Part shown: positions 8,901 to 14,523 of the stretch, piece after piece
Numbering within the stretch: the first letter of the stretch is position 1
Layout of the letters: each line of letters begins with the position of its first letter
From: Methanolinea sp. UBA473
GTDB lineage: Archaea > Halobacteriota > Methanomicrobia > Methanomicrobiales > Methanospirillaceae
Length of the DNA: 14,523 bases
NCBI GenBank assembly: GCA_002509495.1
Contig: DAEV01000013.1
Coordinates: 1 to 14,523, forward strand
Direction: 5' to 3'
The notes under the pieces: generated by a model
Told to the model about the DNA's origin: nothing
The model's database searches: none
The model's input: only the letters and a program-made list of their open reading frames with translations
Program-made: the position numbers and the translations under genes

Positions 8901-8906
8901 GGGAGG
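8901..8906 (+). promoter_or_regulatory. Ribosome binding site selecting a TTG start
   Basis: GGGAGG ends 7 bases before the TTG at 8914. An ATG at 8892 is out of frame, and no ATG in frame lies before the conserved FDMDNTL motif, so this strong site decides the unusual TTG start of the HAD gene. Confidence 0.6.
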
Positions 8907-8913
8907 ATCTCTT

Positions 8914-9651
8914 TTGAACCCGGGAGGGGAACGGAAGAGGGGGAAGCCACGCTGCATCCTGTTCGATATGGACAATACCCTCTTCGACCTCGTGGAGGCC
9001 AAGCAGGAGGCATGCCGGGCCGTTGTTGCAACCCTCCCGCGGGGGACGGGGGAGGAACTTTTTGAGTATTTTCTCCGCCCGTCGAGGGGATTCGAGGATC
9101 CCGGCAATATCGAGGACTATCTTTTGGATCGCGACTGCTACACCACTGAATCCTATCGCGAATGCGTGGAGATTTACAAGGAGGTGAAACTTGCGCATAT
9201 CGAGCCTTATCCCGGGGTTCCGGAGACTCTCCGGGCTCTGAAGGAAGAGGGGATCCGGACTGCGCTCGTCACGGACGCACACAGGAGGGATGCAATTCCA
9301 CGACTCGAAAAGAGCGGGCTTTGCGAGTTCTTCGACCGGGTGATCACCCATGATATGACCTGGGAGAAGAAACCAAGCCCCATACCGTTCCTCTATGCAC
9401 TGCAGAGGATCGGAGCAGGGCCTGACGGGACCCTTGTCGTCGGCGACAGCCCGAGGAGGGATATCGCCCCTGCCCGCAAACTCGGCATGATCACGGTATA
9501 TGCCCGATACGGTGACCGCTTTTCCCGGTTCCTGGGAGATGGCGGGGCCGCACATGTCATCGACGACATCCGGGAACTCCTGCCCCTGGCCGGTCTCCAT
9601 CCCTGGACGAGAACGAGGTATCCATGTGCGGACGTTTCACCATCACGCTGA
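8914..9651 (+). CDS. HAD-superfamily hydrolase (phosphatase)
   Basis: This 245-residue protein has all four HAD motifs. They are motif I FDMDNTL (D18 nucleophile, D20 acid), motif II VTDAHRRD (T120), the lysine K153 in KKPSPIPF, and motif IV VVGDSPRRD (D178, D183). The helical insert after motif I makes it a subclass I enzyme of the phosphoglycolate phosphatase/haloacid dehalogenase type, acting on a small phosphorylated metabolite that cannot be named from sequence. Translation appears to start at TTG 8914, behind a strong GGGAGG. The last 28 bases overlap the start of the SRAP gene in another frame, so the two are probably one operon and coupled. That pairing hints at a housekeeping role tied to nucleotides or damage products, which is speculation. 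Confidence 0.9.
   Translation: MNPGGERKRGKPRCILFDMDNTLFDLVEAKQEACRAVVATLPRGTGEELFEYFLRPSRGFEDPGNIEDYLLDRDCYTTESYRECVEIYKEVKLAHIEPYPGVPETLRALKEEGIRTALVTDAHRRDAIPRLEKSGLCEFFDRVITHDMTWEKKPSPIPFLYALQRIGAGPDGTLVVGDSPRRDIAPARKLGMITVYARYGDRFSRFLGDGGAAHVIDDIRELLPLAGLHPWTRTRYPCADVSPSR
9615..9619 (+). promoter_or_regulatory. Ribosome binding site of the SRAP gene inside the HAD gene
   Basis: GAGGT lies 4 bases before the ATG at 9624 and is itself inside the HAD coding region, whose stop is at 9651. It allows the overlapping gene to be re-initiated from the same message. Confidence 0.5.
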
Positions 9652-10307
9652 CAGTGGGATTCTCGGAGCGTTTCGGTCTGGAGGAGGTCTACATCCCTCC
9701 GGCCCCCCGGTATAATATTGCACCATCGCAACCGGTCCCTGTGATTGTCTCAACCCGGGACGGAAGAAGAACTGCCATGGAAATGACATGGGGGCTCACC
9801 CCATCCTGGGCCCGGGACCCGTCGGCTGTGCACCCCCTGATCAACGCACGCGCTGAGTCCCTCCCGGAACGCCGCGCTTTCCGTATACCACTGGAAAGAC
9901 ATCGTTGTCTCGTCCCGGCCACGGGGTTCTACGAATGGCAGTCCTCAGGCAGGCGCCGGATTCCTTACTATATCCGGAGGAAGGACGGGGATCTCTTTGC
10001 ATTTGCCGGTCTCTTTGATATATCCAGGGGAGGAGCCCCCGCGATCTGCAGCTTTTCTGTCGTCACCACGAGACCGAACACACTTGTTGCCCGGTATCAT
10101 GACCGGATGCCTGCAATCCTTCGGAGGGAGGACGAATCGCGGTGGTTGTCACCCGGGGTACCGGACCCTGCGGATCTCGCAGCAATGCTCTCGCCGTATC
10201 CGGAGGAGTTCCTCGAGGCATACCAGGTGCCGGGCGCGGTGAACGATCCGGAGAGAGAGGGACCTGACCTGATCCGGAGCGTCCGGTACGGGACCCTCAC
10301 GGATTGA
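9624..10307 (+). CDS. SOS response-associated peptidase family protein (SRAP, YedK/HMCES type)
   Basis: SRAP proteins protect abasic sites in single-stranded DNA by forming a covalent thiazolidine link through an N-terminal cysteine. This 227-residue protein begins MCGRFT, so removal of Met exposes C2. The other active-site residues fit: N74 in PLINARAES, E104 in TGFYEW, and H159 in ARYHDRMP. The PRYNIAPSQPVPV segment and MTWGLTPSWA are also typical. Length matches the family (about 220-230). The start is fixed by the obligatory Cys2 and by GAGGT 4 bases upstream. It overlaps the HAD gene by 28 bases and is convergent with the iron-sulfur flavoprotein gene. With mutS and mutL in the same 10 kb it adds to a DNA-maintenance theme. 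Identification is strong; the archaeal role is inferred from bacterial and animal relatives. Confidence 0.95.
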   Translation: MCGRFTITLTVGFSERFGLEEVYIPPAPRYNIAPSQPVPVIVSTRDGRRTAMEMTWGLTPSWARDPSAVHPLINARAESLPERRAFRIPLERHRCLVPATGFYEWQSSGRRRIPYYIRRKDGDLFAFAGLFDISRGGAPAICSFSVVTTRPNTLVARYHDRMPAILRREDESRWLSPGVPDPADLAAMLSPYPEEFLEAYQVPGAVNDPEREGPDLIRSVRYGTLTD

Positions 10308-10336
10308 ACGGCTCCCGGAATGCGAAAAGGGATCGA

Positions 10337-11218
10337 TCACGAACGTTCCAGCCCCTCGCGGACTGCTGACGCGAGTCTGGCCCTAAGTTCCGGCATGGTC
10401 CGGACATCCCGTACTTCGTCCATCCGGTCAACGAGGAACGGGGAGAGCGGTTTCATGCTCAGGTTCAAAAAAAAGGACTCCACCACCCTGGTGACGCAGA
10501 GAAAATTCCTCTCCCCCTTCCTCCCTGCCACACCGAGGAGCAGTCCTTTTTGCGTTTTATTAGACCCTCCAAGGCTCCTCTCTGCATGGAACGCCTGGAA
10601 GCGGTCGATGACCGCCTTCAATCCCGCCGGTACGGTATTGGTATACACAGGGGAACAGACGACCAGGAGATCGCATCCCGATACGGCATGGATGATACCG
10701 TCCATATCGTCGGAGAACGTGCACGTCCCGGTATTATAGCACTGATAGCACCCGATGCACGGCTTTATATCCAGGTCGTGGGGAAAAATGATCGCGACAC
10801 TCCGCCCTGCCATTTCGGCTTCCTCCACCACCCAGCTGCAGAGGATTCCGCAGTTCCCATCCGGACGCGGGCTCCCCTGGATGACGACCACGTCCGCGGA
10901 GTCCCCCTCGTTCCTGGGAGGAGACTCTGAATGTTCGGAGGAGAGTATGCCGGCCGGATCGGAGCGGAGTTCTTTCTCCCACCGGTCCATTACTCGTTCA
11001 GCGACAGCCCGCGGTTCATTTGGAACCGTAGGGGAATATTCGTATGAATTGGTACGGAACCGGGCAAGGATGCTCTCCTTCTCCTTCAATTCCACTGTGT
11101 AGCGTATCATCCCCGGGTAAAGGGATGAGAGATCTTCTTCCAGGAGTACGAGGGAATAGGTAACTCCCCCGGATAAGACCTCCACCTTCCGGATAAGGAT
11201 TGCCCCGGCCTCATCCAT
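10337..11218 (-). CDS. Iron-sulfur flavoprotein-like NAD(P)H-dependent reductase with N-terminal extension
   Basis: From about residue 108 this 293-residue protein is a flavodoxin-fold reductase. GSPRPDGNCGIL (115-126) is the FMN phosphate loop and VVCSPVYTNTVPAGLKAVID the second flavin-contact region. Between them C154, C157, C160 and C166 form C-x2-C-x2-C-x5-C, the compact motif that holds the 4Fe-4S cluster in Isf of methanogens. Such proteins move electrons between ferredoxin and small oxidants such as oxygen or peroxide. Isf is about 190 residues; the first 105 residues here are extra and match no domain I recognise, starting with a beta-rich YSLVLLEEDL region and ending in a charged linker. 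The start at 11218 has no ribosome binding site, but a TATA-like box 26 bases upstream suggests a leaderless message. It is divergent from the DUF2284 gene. Confidence 0.88.
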   Translation of the reverse strand: MDEAGAILIRKVEVLSGGVTYSLVLLEEDLSSLYPGMIRYTVELKEKESILARFRTNSYEYSPTVPNEPRAVAERVMDRWEKELRSDPAGILSSEHSESPPRNEGDSADVVVIQGSPRPDGNCGILCSWVVEEAEMAGRSVAIIFPHDLDIKPCIGCYQCYNTGTCTFSDDMDGIIHAVSGCDLLVVCSPVYTNTVPAGLKAVIDRFQAFHAERSLGGSNKTQKGLLLGVAGRKGERNFLCVTRVVESFFLNLSMKPLSPFLVDRMDEVRDVRTMPELRARLASAVREGLERS

Positions 11219-11243
11219 ATGGATCCAGTTGGGAGCGATGGGG

Positions 11244-11251
11244 AGATATAG
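11244..11251 (-). promoter_or_regulatory. TATA-like box of the iron-sulfur flavoprotein gene
   Basis: CTATATCT on the minus strand ends 26 bases before the ATG at 11218. That spacing places the transcript start at or next to the start codon, matching the lack of a ribosome binding site. Confidence 0.45.
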
Positions 11252-11270
11252 GTTCCACCGGTCAGGGGTA

Positions 11271-11280
11271 AGATATAATT
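11271..11280 (+). promoter_or_regulatory. TATA-like box of the DUF2284 gene
   Basis: AGATATAATT, within the nearly symmetric AGATATAATTATCT, lies about 37 bases before the ATG at 11317, giving a short leader. It sits in the 98-base divergent gap shared with the iron-sulfur flavoprotein gene, so both could respond to the same regulator. Confidence 0.45.
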
Positions 11281-11316
11281 ATCTCACTACCCGGCGAGAG
11301 GTATCCTGATTGACCC

Positions 11317-11964
11317 ATGCAAGAGCGACTGAAGTCCGAGATCCGGAAACTCACCAGGCTCGCGGAAGAACGCGGAGCTCAGGCGAAACCCATCTCAACA
11401 ACGGATATCGTTGTGGCAGACTGGGTGCGGTTCAAGTGCCGCTTCGGGTGCAAGGGATACGGCAAACACATGGGATGCCCACCTTATACCCCTTCGCCGG
11501 AAGAGACCAGGCGGATGGTATCCGAGTACGGAACCGGACTCCTTCTCCGGTTCGAAGGGATCCCCGGGCACGGGAACCTGGATCCGGGCGAGATCCCCGA
11601 GGATTTCCACCCGTTCTTCCGCGACCTCATCCTCTGGGTGAATGGCACAGTCCACTTCCTGGAAAAGACCGCGTTCTATGATGACTTCCACAAGGCCTTC
11701 GGTTTCGGGGCGTATCCCTGCATCTACTGCGAGCACCAGCACTGCGTGGCCGAGGAGCAGGAAGGGATTGTCGACGAGAGCATCCGCAGAAAATGCCGGC
11801 ACATGGATCTCGTGCGCCCCAGCATGGAGGGGGTGGGTATGGATGTCTTTACTACTGCAAGGAACGCAGGCTGGGATCTACACACGATCCCATGCCATGA
11901 CATGGAGTACGGGAAGATCATTCACGGAAACACCATTTCGATCGGCCTTGTGCTGCTCGAATAG
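11317..11964 (+). CDS. DUF2284 predicted metal-binding protein
   Basis: This 215-residue protein carries the DUF2284 signature, a family annotated as predicted metal-binding and frequent in methanogens and anaerobes. The N-terminal cysteine cluster is C41 and C45 in RFKCRFGCKGYG plus C54 in HMGCPPYTPSPEE. A second cluster, C135, C138 and C143 in YPCIYCEHQHC, is followed by C160 and C193. The arrangement would suit one or two iron-sulfur clusters or a zinc site, but that is inference. The region between (55-130) is rich in aromatic residues and begins the conserved PSPEETRRMV helix. The ATG at 11317 has only a distant purine-rich element (GAGAGGTAT, 12 bases away). It is divergent from the iron-sulfur flavoprotein gene, so a shared redox function is possible. 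Family sure, function unknown. Confidence 0.9.
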   Translation: MQERLKSEIRKLTRLAEERGAQAKPISTTDIVVADWVRFKCRFGCKGYGKHMGCPPYTPSPEETRRMVSEYGTGLLLRFEGIPGHGNLDPGEIPEDFHPFFRDLILWVNGTVHFLEKTAFYDDFHKAFGFGAYPCIYCEHQHCVAEEQEGIVDESIRRKCRHMDLVRPSMEGVGMDVFTTARNAGWDLHTIPCHDMEYGKIIHGNTISIGLVLLE

Positions 11965-12031
11965 GTATCCGGGGGATCCCGTCTGCGGGTATACGTAGCC
12001 GGTCCCGTGTGCTTACCCGGAAGGACGAAAA

Positions 12032-12868
12032 TCACCCTGATTTTTCAAGGGTCCTGACAATGGATCCCGCAGGGTTCTTCGTATCGTAGGATGGACGGGA
12101 CTGTTCTTCCACGACGACATCGAGGTACAGTAACTTTCCATGGGCATCATGGTTGCCCATCCCGCGCATCCTGACCCAAACATTTTCCTGTTTCCGGGTC
12201 ACCAATGGGATCACAACCTCGTCGATCCTTCCCGCCCTCCCGATCCGGTCAGAAAGAAGAATCCTGTCTTTTTCATCCGCGAAAAATTCGAATAATCCCC
12301 GATGCGCCACCCTCTCCTCTCTTCCAAGTCCGAGCATCGCTGAAAATGCACGGTTCCAGACGAGGAGTTCTCCTTTGGGACTGATCCTGACAAGTCCTAC
12401 GGGGAACGATTCGATGAATGCGATCATCTCATCACTCTCCTTTGATACCCTCCTGCGCATGATCTCATTGATCTTCCCGACAAGCGTCGAGAAGAACTGT
12501 CCCGCCCTTCCATCCTTCACGAGGTAGAACTCAGCGCCGGCATTAAGGGCCTCGATCGCCATATCCTCACGTCCCTTTGTGGAGATGAGAATGAAGGGGG
12601 TGTGGTCTCCCTGTGCCCTGAGGGATTTTAAGAAGATGATCCCATCCATCCATGGCATGGTGTAATCAGAGATGATGATGTCGTATTTTTGCGTTTTAAG
12701 GTCAATAAGGGCCTCCCTTGCGGAACTGCAGGTATCCACCAGGAAGTTTTGTTCATCTTCCAGAAAAAGCCGGATGAGATCAAGGTACTCAGGCTCGTCA
12801 TCCACCACCAGGATGGTGATAGGGTCCTGCCCCCGCTCCCAGGTTCTCATGGTCTTCTCTGATGGCAT
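12032..12868 (-). CDS. Response regulator with REC and PAS domains
   Basis: This 278-residue protein is a two-component receiver fused to a PAS sensor domain. The REC domain (about 17-140) has the acidic pair D23-D24 in LVVDDEP, phospho-acceptor D68 in IIISDYTMPWMDG, the switch residue in ILIST (96-97) and K118 in YLVKDG. The PAS domain follows (about 146-262) with FPVGLVRISPKGELLVWNRAF at its start and a YLDVVVEEQ strand at its end. There is no helix-turn-helix, kinase or GGDEF part, so it probably works through protein contacts, as do many receiver-PAS proteins in Methanomicrobiales. The ATG at 12868 is preceded by AAAGGTAGT, favouring it over Met7. No histidine kinase gene lies beside it. 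The domain call is firm; the partner is unknown. Confidence 0.92.
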   Translation of the reverse strand: MPSEKTMRTWERGQDPITILVVDDEPEYLDLIRLFLEDEQNFLVDTCSSAREALIDLKTQKYDIIISDYTMPWMDGIIFLKSLRAQGDHTPFILISTKGREDMAIEALNAGAEFYLVKDGRAGQFFSTLVGKINEIMRRRVSKESDEMIAFIESFPVGLVRISPKGELLVWNRAFSAMLGLGREERVAHRGLFEFFADEKDRILLSDRIGRAGRIDEVVIPLVTRKQENVWVRMRGMGNHDAHGKLLYLDVVVEEQSRPSYDTKNPAGSIVRTLEKSG

Positions 12869-13164
12869 ACTACCTTTCAGGCTCTCCCGTATCCGGACCC
12901 TCCAAGGACTCGCCGATATCCTCCGGATTCATCCCGGATTCCAGGTTTGCTTTTTTTTATTCCGGCCGTTGTCGGATTTCCCGATTCGGAAGGGTGTGCT
13001 GATTCCAACCTGCAATTCCTCCCGAGCTATGCAGGGTTCCTTCCGCAGGGCATGGCAGAAACATCGTGAATTCTATCCATACCGGCACCCCACCGATTCG
13101 AGGGGAGTCCCGATCTTCCTATCCAATGAACCCATCCGCGTGCATCATCTTGATTTTTAGAGAT
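12869..13164. other. 296-base gap with no recognisable gene
   Basis: No frame on either strand has a credible start, ribosome binding site or protein character here. It holds the leader of the response-regulator gene, an eight-base T run followed by AT (12952-12961; on the minus strand a possible ATAAAAAAAA promoter element for that gene), and two copies of CCGGATTC 11 bases apart (12923-12930 and 12934-12941). The part next to 13164 is the region downstream of the small repeat protein gene. Confidence 0.5.
12923..12941. repeat. Short direct repeat CCGGATTC x2
   Basis: CCGGATTC occurs at 12923-12930 and 12934-12941, one helical turn apart, about 55-73 bases upstream of the response-regulator start. 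It could be a protein binding site or chance in GC-rich DNA. Confidence 0.3.
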
Positions 13165-13452
13165 TCAGTGGGTCTTACAGCCACCCATCAACATGGCGTA
13201 ATCGTCGAACTTGGCCGTGGATACCATGAGTTCGATCCACTTATGGCATGTGTCGTTTTTCTTCTCTCCCGATTTCAGGGACCCTATCATCGTACTGTGC
13301 CCGGCATTCGACGCCAGGGCATATTCCTCAAAGATTCCCTCTTTCCATATCAAATCCACCCATTTCTGGCAGACTTCACTCCCATTCTCCTTCATTTCAC
13401 ATCCCCTTATCCCGTGCATTAAACCCGGACCTGCCATCAATATGCCATGCAT
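13165..13452 (-). CDS. Small cysteine-containing protein with an internal 41-residue repeat
   Basis: I do not recognise this protein. With the ATG at 13452 it has 95 residues and contains two copies of one motif, C-[QH]-K-W-[VI]-[DE]-L-[IM]-x5-F-[ED]-[ED]-Y-A-[LM], at about 28-46 and 69-87. C, W, F and Y recur at exactly 41 residues without gaps. More cysteines sit at 18 and 92 (GGCKTH end). It is soluble-looking and probably helical, with no signal peptide or membrane segment. The conserved cysteines could bind metal or form disulfides; this is inference. The frame is open upstream to 13527, with other ATGs at 13467 and 13395. 13452 is chosen because a TATA-like box at 13488-13495 puts the transcript start near 13462-13466. 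No clear ribosome binding site helps. It is divergent from the HTH-PAS gene and shares its palindrome array. Confidence 0.65.
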   Translation of the reverse strand: MHGILMAGPGLMHGIRGCEMKENGSEVCQKWVDLIWKEGIFEEYALASNAGHSTMIGSLKSGEKKNDTCHKWIELMVSTAKFDDYAMLMGGCKTH

Positions 13453-13530
13453 TTTGGTGACTACCATTTCTTGTGCCAGGTATTTGGCGATAAAACAATT
13501 TGTTTGCCAGGCAAATATGCCAGGCATATG
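13440..13530. promoter_or_regulatory. Putative operator array of TGCCA-centred palindromes
   Basis: Two near-perfect palindromes sit in tandem: TTTGCCAGGCAAA (13503-13515) and ATATGCCAGGCATAT (13515-13529), centred 13 bases apart. A weaker site, TGCCAGGTA (13474-13482), and an ATGCCATGCAT site with one mismatch (13442-13452) lie to the left. Centres at 13447, 13478 and 13509 are spaced by exactly 31 bases, about three helical turns. The array flanks or overlaps the TATA-like boxes of both divergent genes. A likely binder is the neighbouring HTH protein, which would make it autoregulated. Site sequences are seen directly; function is inferred. Confidence 0.55.
13488..13495 (-). promoter_or_regulatory. 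TATA-like box of the small repeat protein gene
   Basis: TTTTATCG on the minus strand lies between the palindromes centred at 13478 and 13509 and about 36 bases before the ATG at 13452. A repressor on either palindrome would cover this promoter. Confidence 0.4.
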
Positions 13531-13539
13531 ACCTGCAAG

Positions 13540-13547
13540 TTAATATC
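13540..13547 (+). promoter_or_regulatory. TATA-like box of the HTH-PAS gene
   Basis: TTAATATC lies 30 bases before the GTG at 13578, implying a leader of about 5-10 bases, and begins 10 bases after the palindrome ending at 13529. The leader would contain AGGTGGT (13568-13574). Confidence 0.4.
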
Positions 13548-13577
13548 TGGAGGGGCAATATTACAGTAGGTGGTAAG

Positions 13578-13847
13578 GTGAAACAATCCCTGGCAGAGAT
13601 CGAACGTGTCCAGGAACTACTGAAGAATTCTCCAGAGGGACTCAGTATCAAGGAGATTGCCGCACTGCTTGAGATGAACCGGAACTCTGTTGCCAAATAC
13701 CTGGATATCCTGCAGGCGCAGGGATCTGCCACTACCCACAGAGTTGGGACATCGAAAATTTATCATTTCTCGCGGCGCCTTCCTGAACAGGCGATCAGCG
13801 GTTCTGTTCCCGGCCTTTCCTTATTCTGGACCAGAATCTCGAAGTGA
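13578..13847 (+). CDS. HTH-PAS transcriptional regulator, N-terminal part before an apparent frameshift
   Basis: The first 70 residues form a winged helix-turn-helix: LAEIERVQELLKNSPEGLSI, then KEIAALLEMNRNSVAKYLDI and a wing ending in SKIYHFSRRLPEQAI. In Methanomicrobiales this HTH is typically fused to PAS domains. Here the frame stops at 13847 after FWTRISK, 89 residues in. Just past TTC at 13824-13826, a reading shifted by one base gives LDQNLEVKDANDLFMEHF, the expected start of a PAS-like domain, and stays open for 231 codons. One C seems to be missing in what would be TTATTCCTGGAC. The GTG at 13578 follows AGGTGGT by 3 bases; the frame upstream to 13500 has no regulator character and crosses the palindromes. 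Either a broken gene, a truncated HTH-only regulator, or a sequencing error. Confidence 0.8.
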   Translation: MKQSLAEIERVQELLKNSPEGLSIKEIAALLEMNRNSVAKYLDILQAQGSATTHRVGTSKIYHFSRRLPEQAISGSVPGLSLFWTRISK

Positions 13848-14523
13848 AGGATGCGAACGACCTCTTCATGGAACACTTTTCCCTAAAAAAGATCTCCCCC
13901 ACCTCTCTTCAGACAACCCATCCGCCTTTTCCATTCCTGCAGGACGATTTCATCCCTCTAGCACGGGCTGCACTGAAGGGGGGGGATCAGCGCTTCCGGT
14001 TGCAGGGGAATACCGCAGGGGAGGAGATGTCGTCCGAATGGCATATGGTCCCCATCACCCTTGAATCCGGCAAACCAGGGGTCGCTGTGATCACTATCGA
14101 GGAACGTGGTCCAATACGGTCAGGCTGTGAAGAAGCGGACGTTGGATACGTGACACGGTTCCTCGATCAGGCAGCGGAATATTTTGTCGGGTTTACCCCG
14201 GACGGTGTGATCAGGTATGTGAATGAACCGTACCTCCGGGCACTGGGGAGAAAGCGGGAAGACCTCATCGGACATGTGTTCCGACCCATCATTCCCGGGG
14301 AGGACTCCCATCAGCTTGCCACAAGTCTCCGGACTCTCTCTCCGGAAACCCCGGTGGTCACGATCGAGCATCGCGCAATCATGAAGAACGGGGATATCCG
14401 GTGGCAGCACTGGGAGGATCGGGCGATATATGATTCCACCGGGAAAGTCGTCGAGTACTGGTCTGTGGGGAAGGATATCACGAAACGGCGGAACCTTGAA
14501 TTCCTACTCCGGACCCCCCATAA
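13829..14523 (+). pseudogene. HTH-PAS regulator, C-terminal PAS part in shifted frame, cut by the window end
   Basis: This 231-codon open frame continues the HTH gene after a one-base shift and runs off the window (last full codon 14519-14521). The first 90 residues (DQNLEVKDANDLFMEHF onward, ending PGVAVITIEE) look like a degenerate PAS domain. Residues 108-222 form a clear second PAS with its C-terminal motif: FLDQAAEYFVGFTPDGVIRY, then YLRALGRKREDLIGH, and DSTGKVVEYWSVGKDITKR. Such domains sense small ligands, redox state or light-driven cofactors; no cofactor can be named. A kinase or further PAS may follow beyond the edge. No ribosome binding site precedes the possible internal starts GTG 13844 or ATG 13868, so separate translation is doubtful. 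A run of eight G (13978-13985) is a second mutable tract, but the frame is intact across it. Confidence 0.75.

Noticed and set aside
8734..9600. 288-codon minus-strand frame opposite the HAD gene
   Set aside because: The HAD gene has all catalytic motifs in the other strand; this frame has none and starts inside it.
11965..12031. GC-rich inverted repeats between the DUF2284 and response-regulator stops
   Set aside because: Stems of only four to six pairs with no T tract; not distinguishable from chance.
13453..13527. Upstream in-frame extension of the small repeat protein to 13527
   Set aside because: It would run through the palindromes and the TATA-like box, and adds residues unlike the rest of the protein. 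The ATG at 13467 remains possible.
13211..13531. 106-codon plus-strand frame opposite the small repeat protein
   Set aside because: The minus-strand product is soluble, charged and shows conservative substitutions between its repeats, which fits selection on that strand. The plus-strand product is of odd composition.
13820..13830. Programmed frameshift in the HTH-PAS gene
   Set aside because: No slippery heptamer or clear downstream structure; restoring a single C gives the expected protein, so a deletion or sequencing error is simpler.

Overview
The window looks like chromosomal DNA from a methanogenic archaeon, most likely of the order Methanomicrobiales. This is inferred, not proven. The signs are moderately high GC, AT-rich TATA-like boxes a short distance upstream of several starts, an iron-sulfur flavoprotein with the compact cysteine motif known from methanogens, a DUF2284 protein, a REC-PAS response regulator without a DNA-binding output, and an HTH-PAS sensor of a type common in that order. 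MutS and MutL are bacterial-type mismatch repair proteins that several euryarchaeal groups carry.

Layout, left to right. mutL (58-1857) and mutS (1838-4525) lie on the minus strand and overlap by 20 bases with mutS first, so they are probably translationally coupled. Divergent from mutS is a thioredoxin-fold DUF255 protein of the YyaL/spermatogenesis-associated protein 20 type (4643-6811). Convergent with it is a small FMN-binding split-barrel protein (6817-7293), preceded on the same strand by a metallo-beta-lactamase/double rhodanese protein (7370-8737). A HAD phosphatase (8914-9651) overlaps an SRAP/HMCES-type abasic-site protein (9624-10307) by 28 bases. An iron-sulfur flavoprotein with an unexplained N-terminal extension (10337-11218) is divergent from a cysteine-rich DUF2284 protein (11317-11964). 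A REC-PAS response regulator follows on the minus strand (12032-12868).

The right end holds the least ordinary locus. A small cysteine-containing protein made of two copies of a 41-residue-spaced motif (13165-13452, minus) is divergent from an HTH-PAS regulator (from 13578, plus). Between and across their starts lies a cluster of TGCCA-centred palindromes with regular spacing, which looks like an operator array. The HTH-PAS gene carries an apparent one-base deletion near 13826 that separates its HTH from its PAS domains; it then runs open off the window end.

Themes. DNA maintenance is represented by MutS, MutL and the SRAP protein. Sulfur, thiol and redox chemistry is represented by the DUF255 protein, MBL-rhodanese, FMN split barrel, iron-sulfur flavoprotein and DUF2284. 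Sensing is represented by REC-PAS and HTH-PAS. I saw no tRNA, rRNA, CRISPR array, insertion sequence or phage gene.
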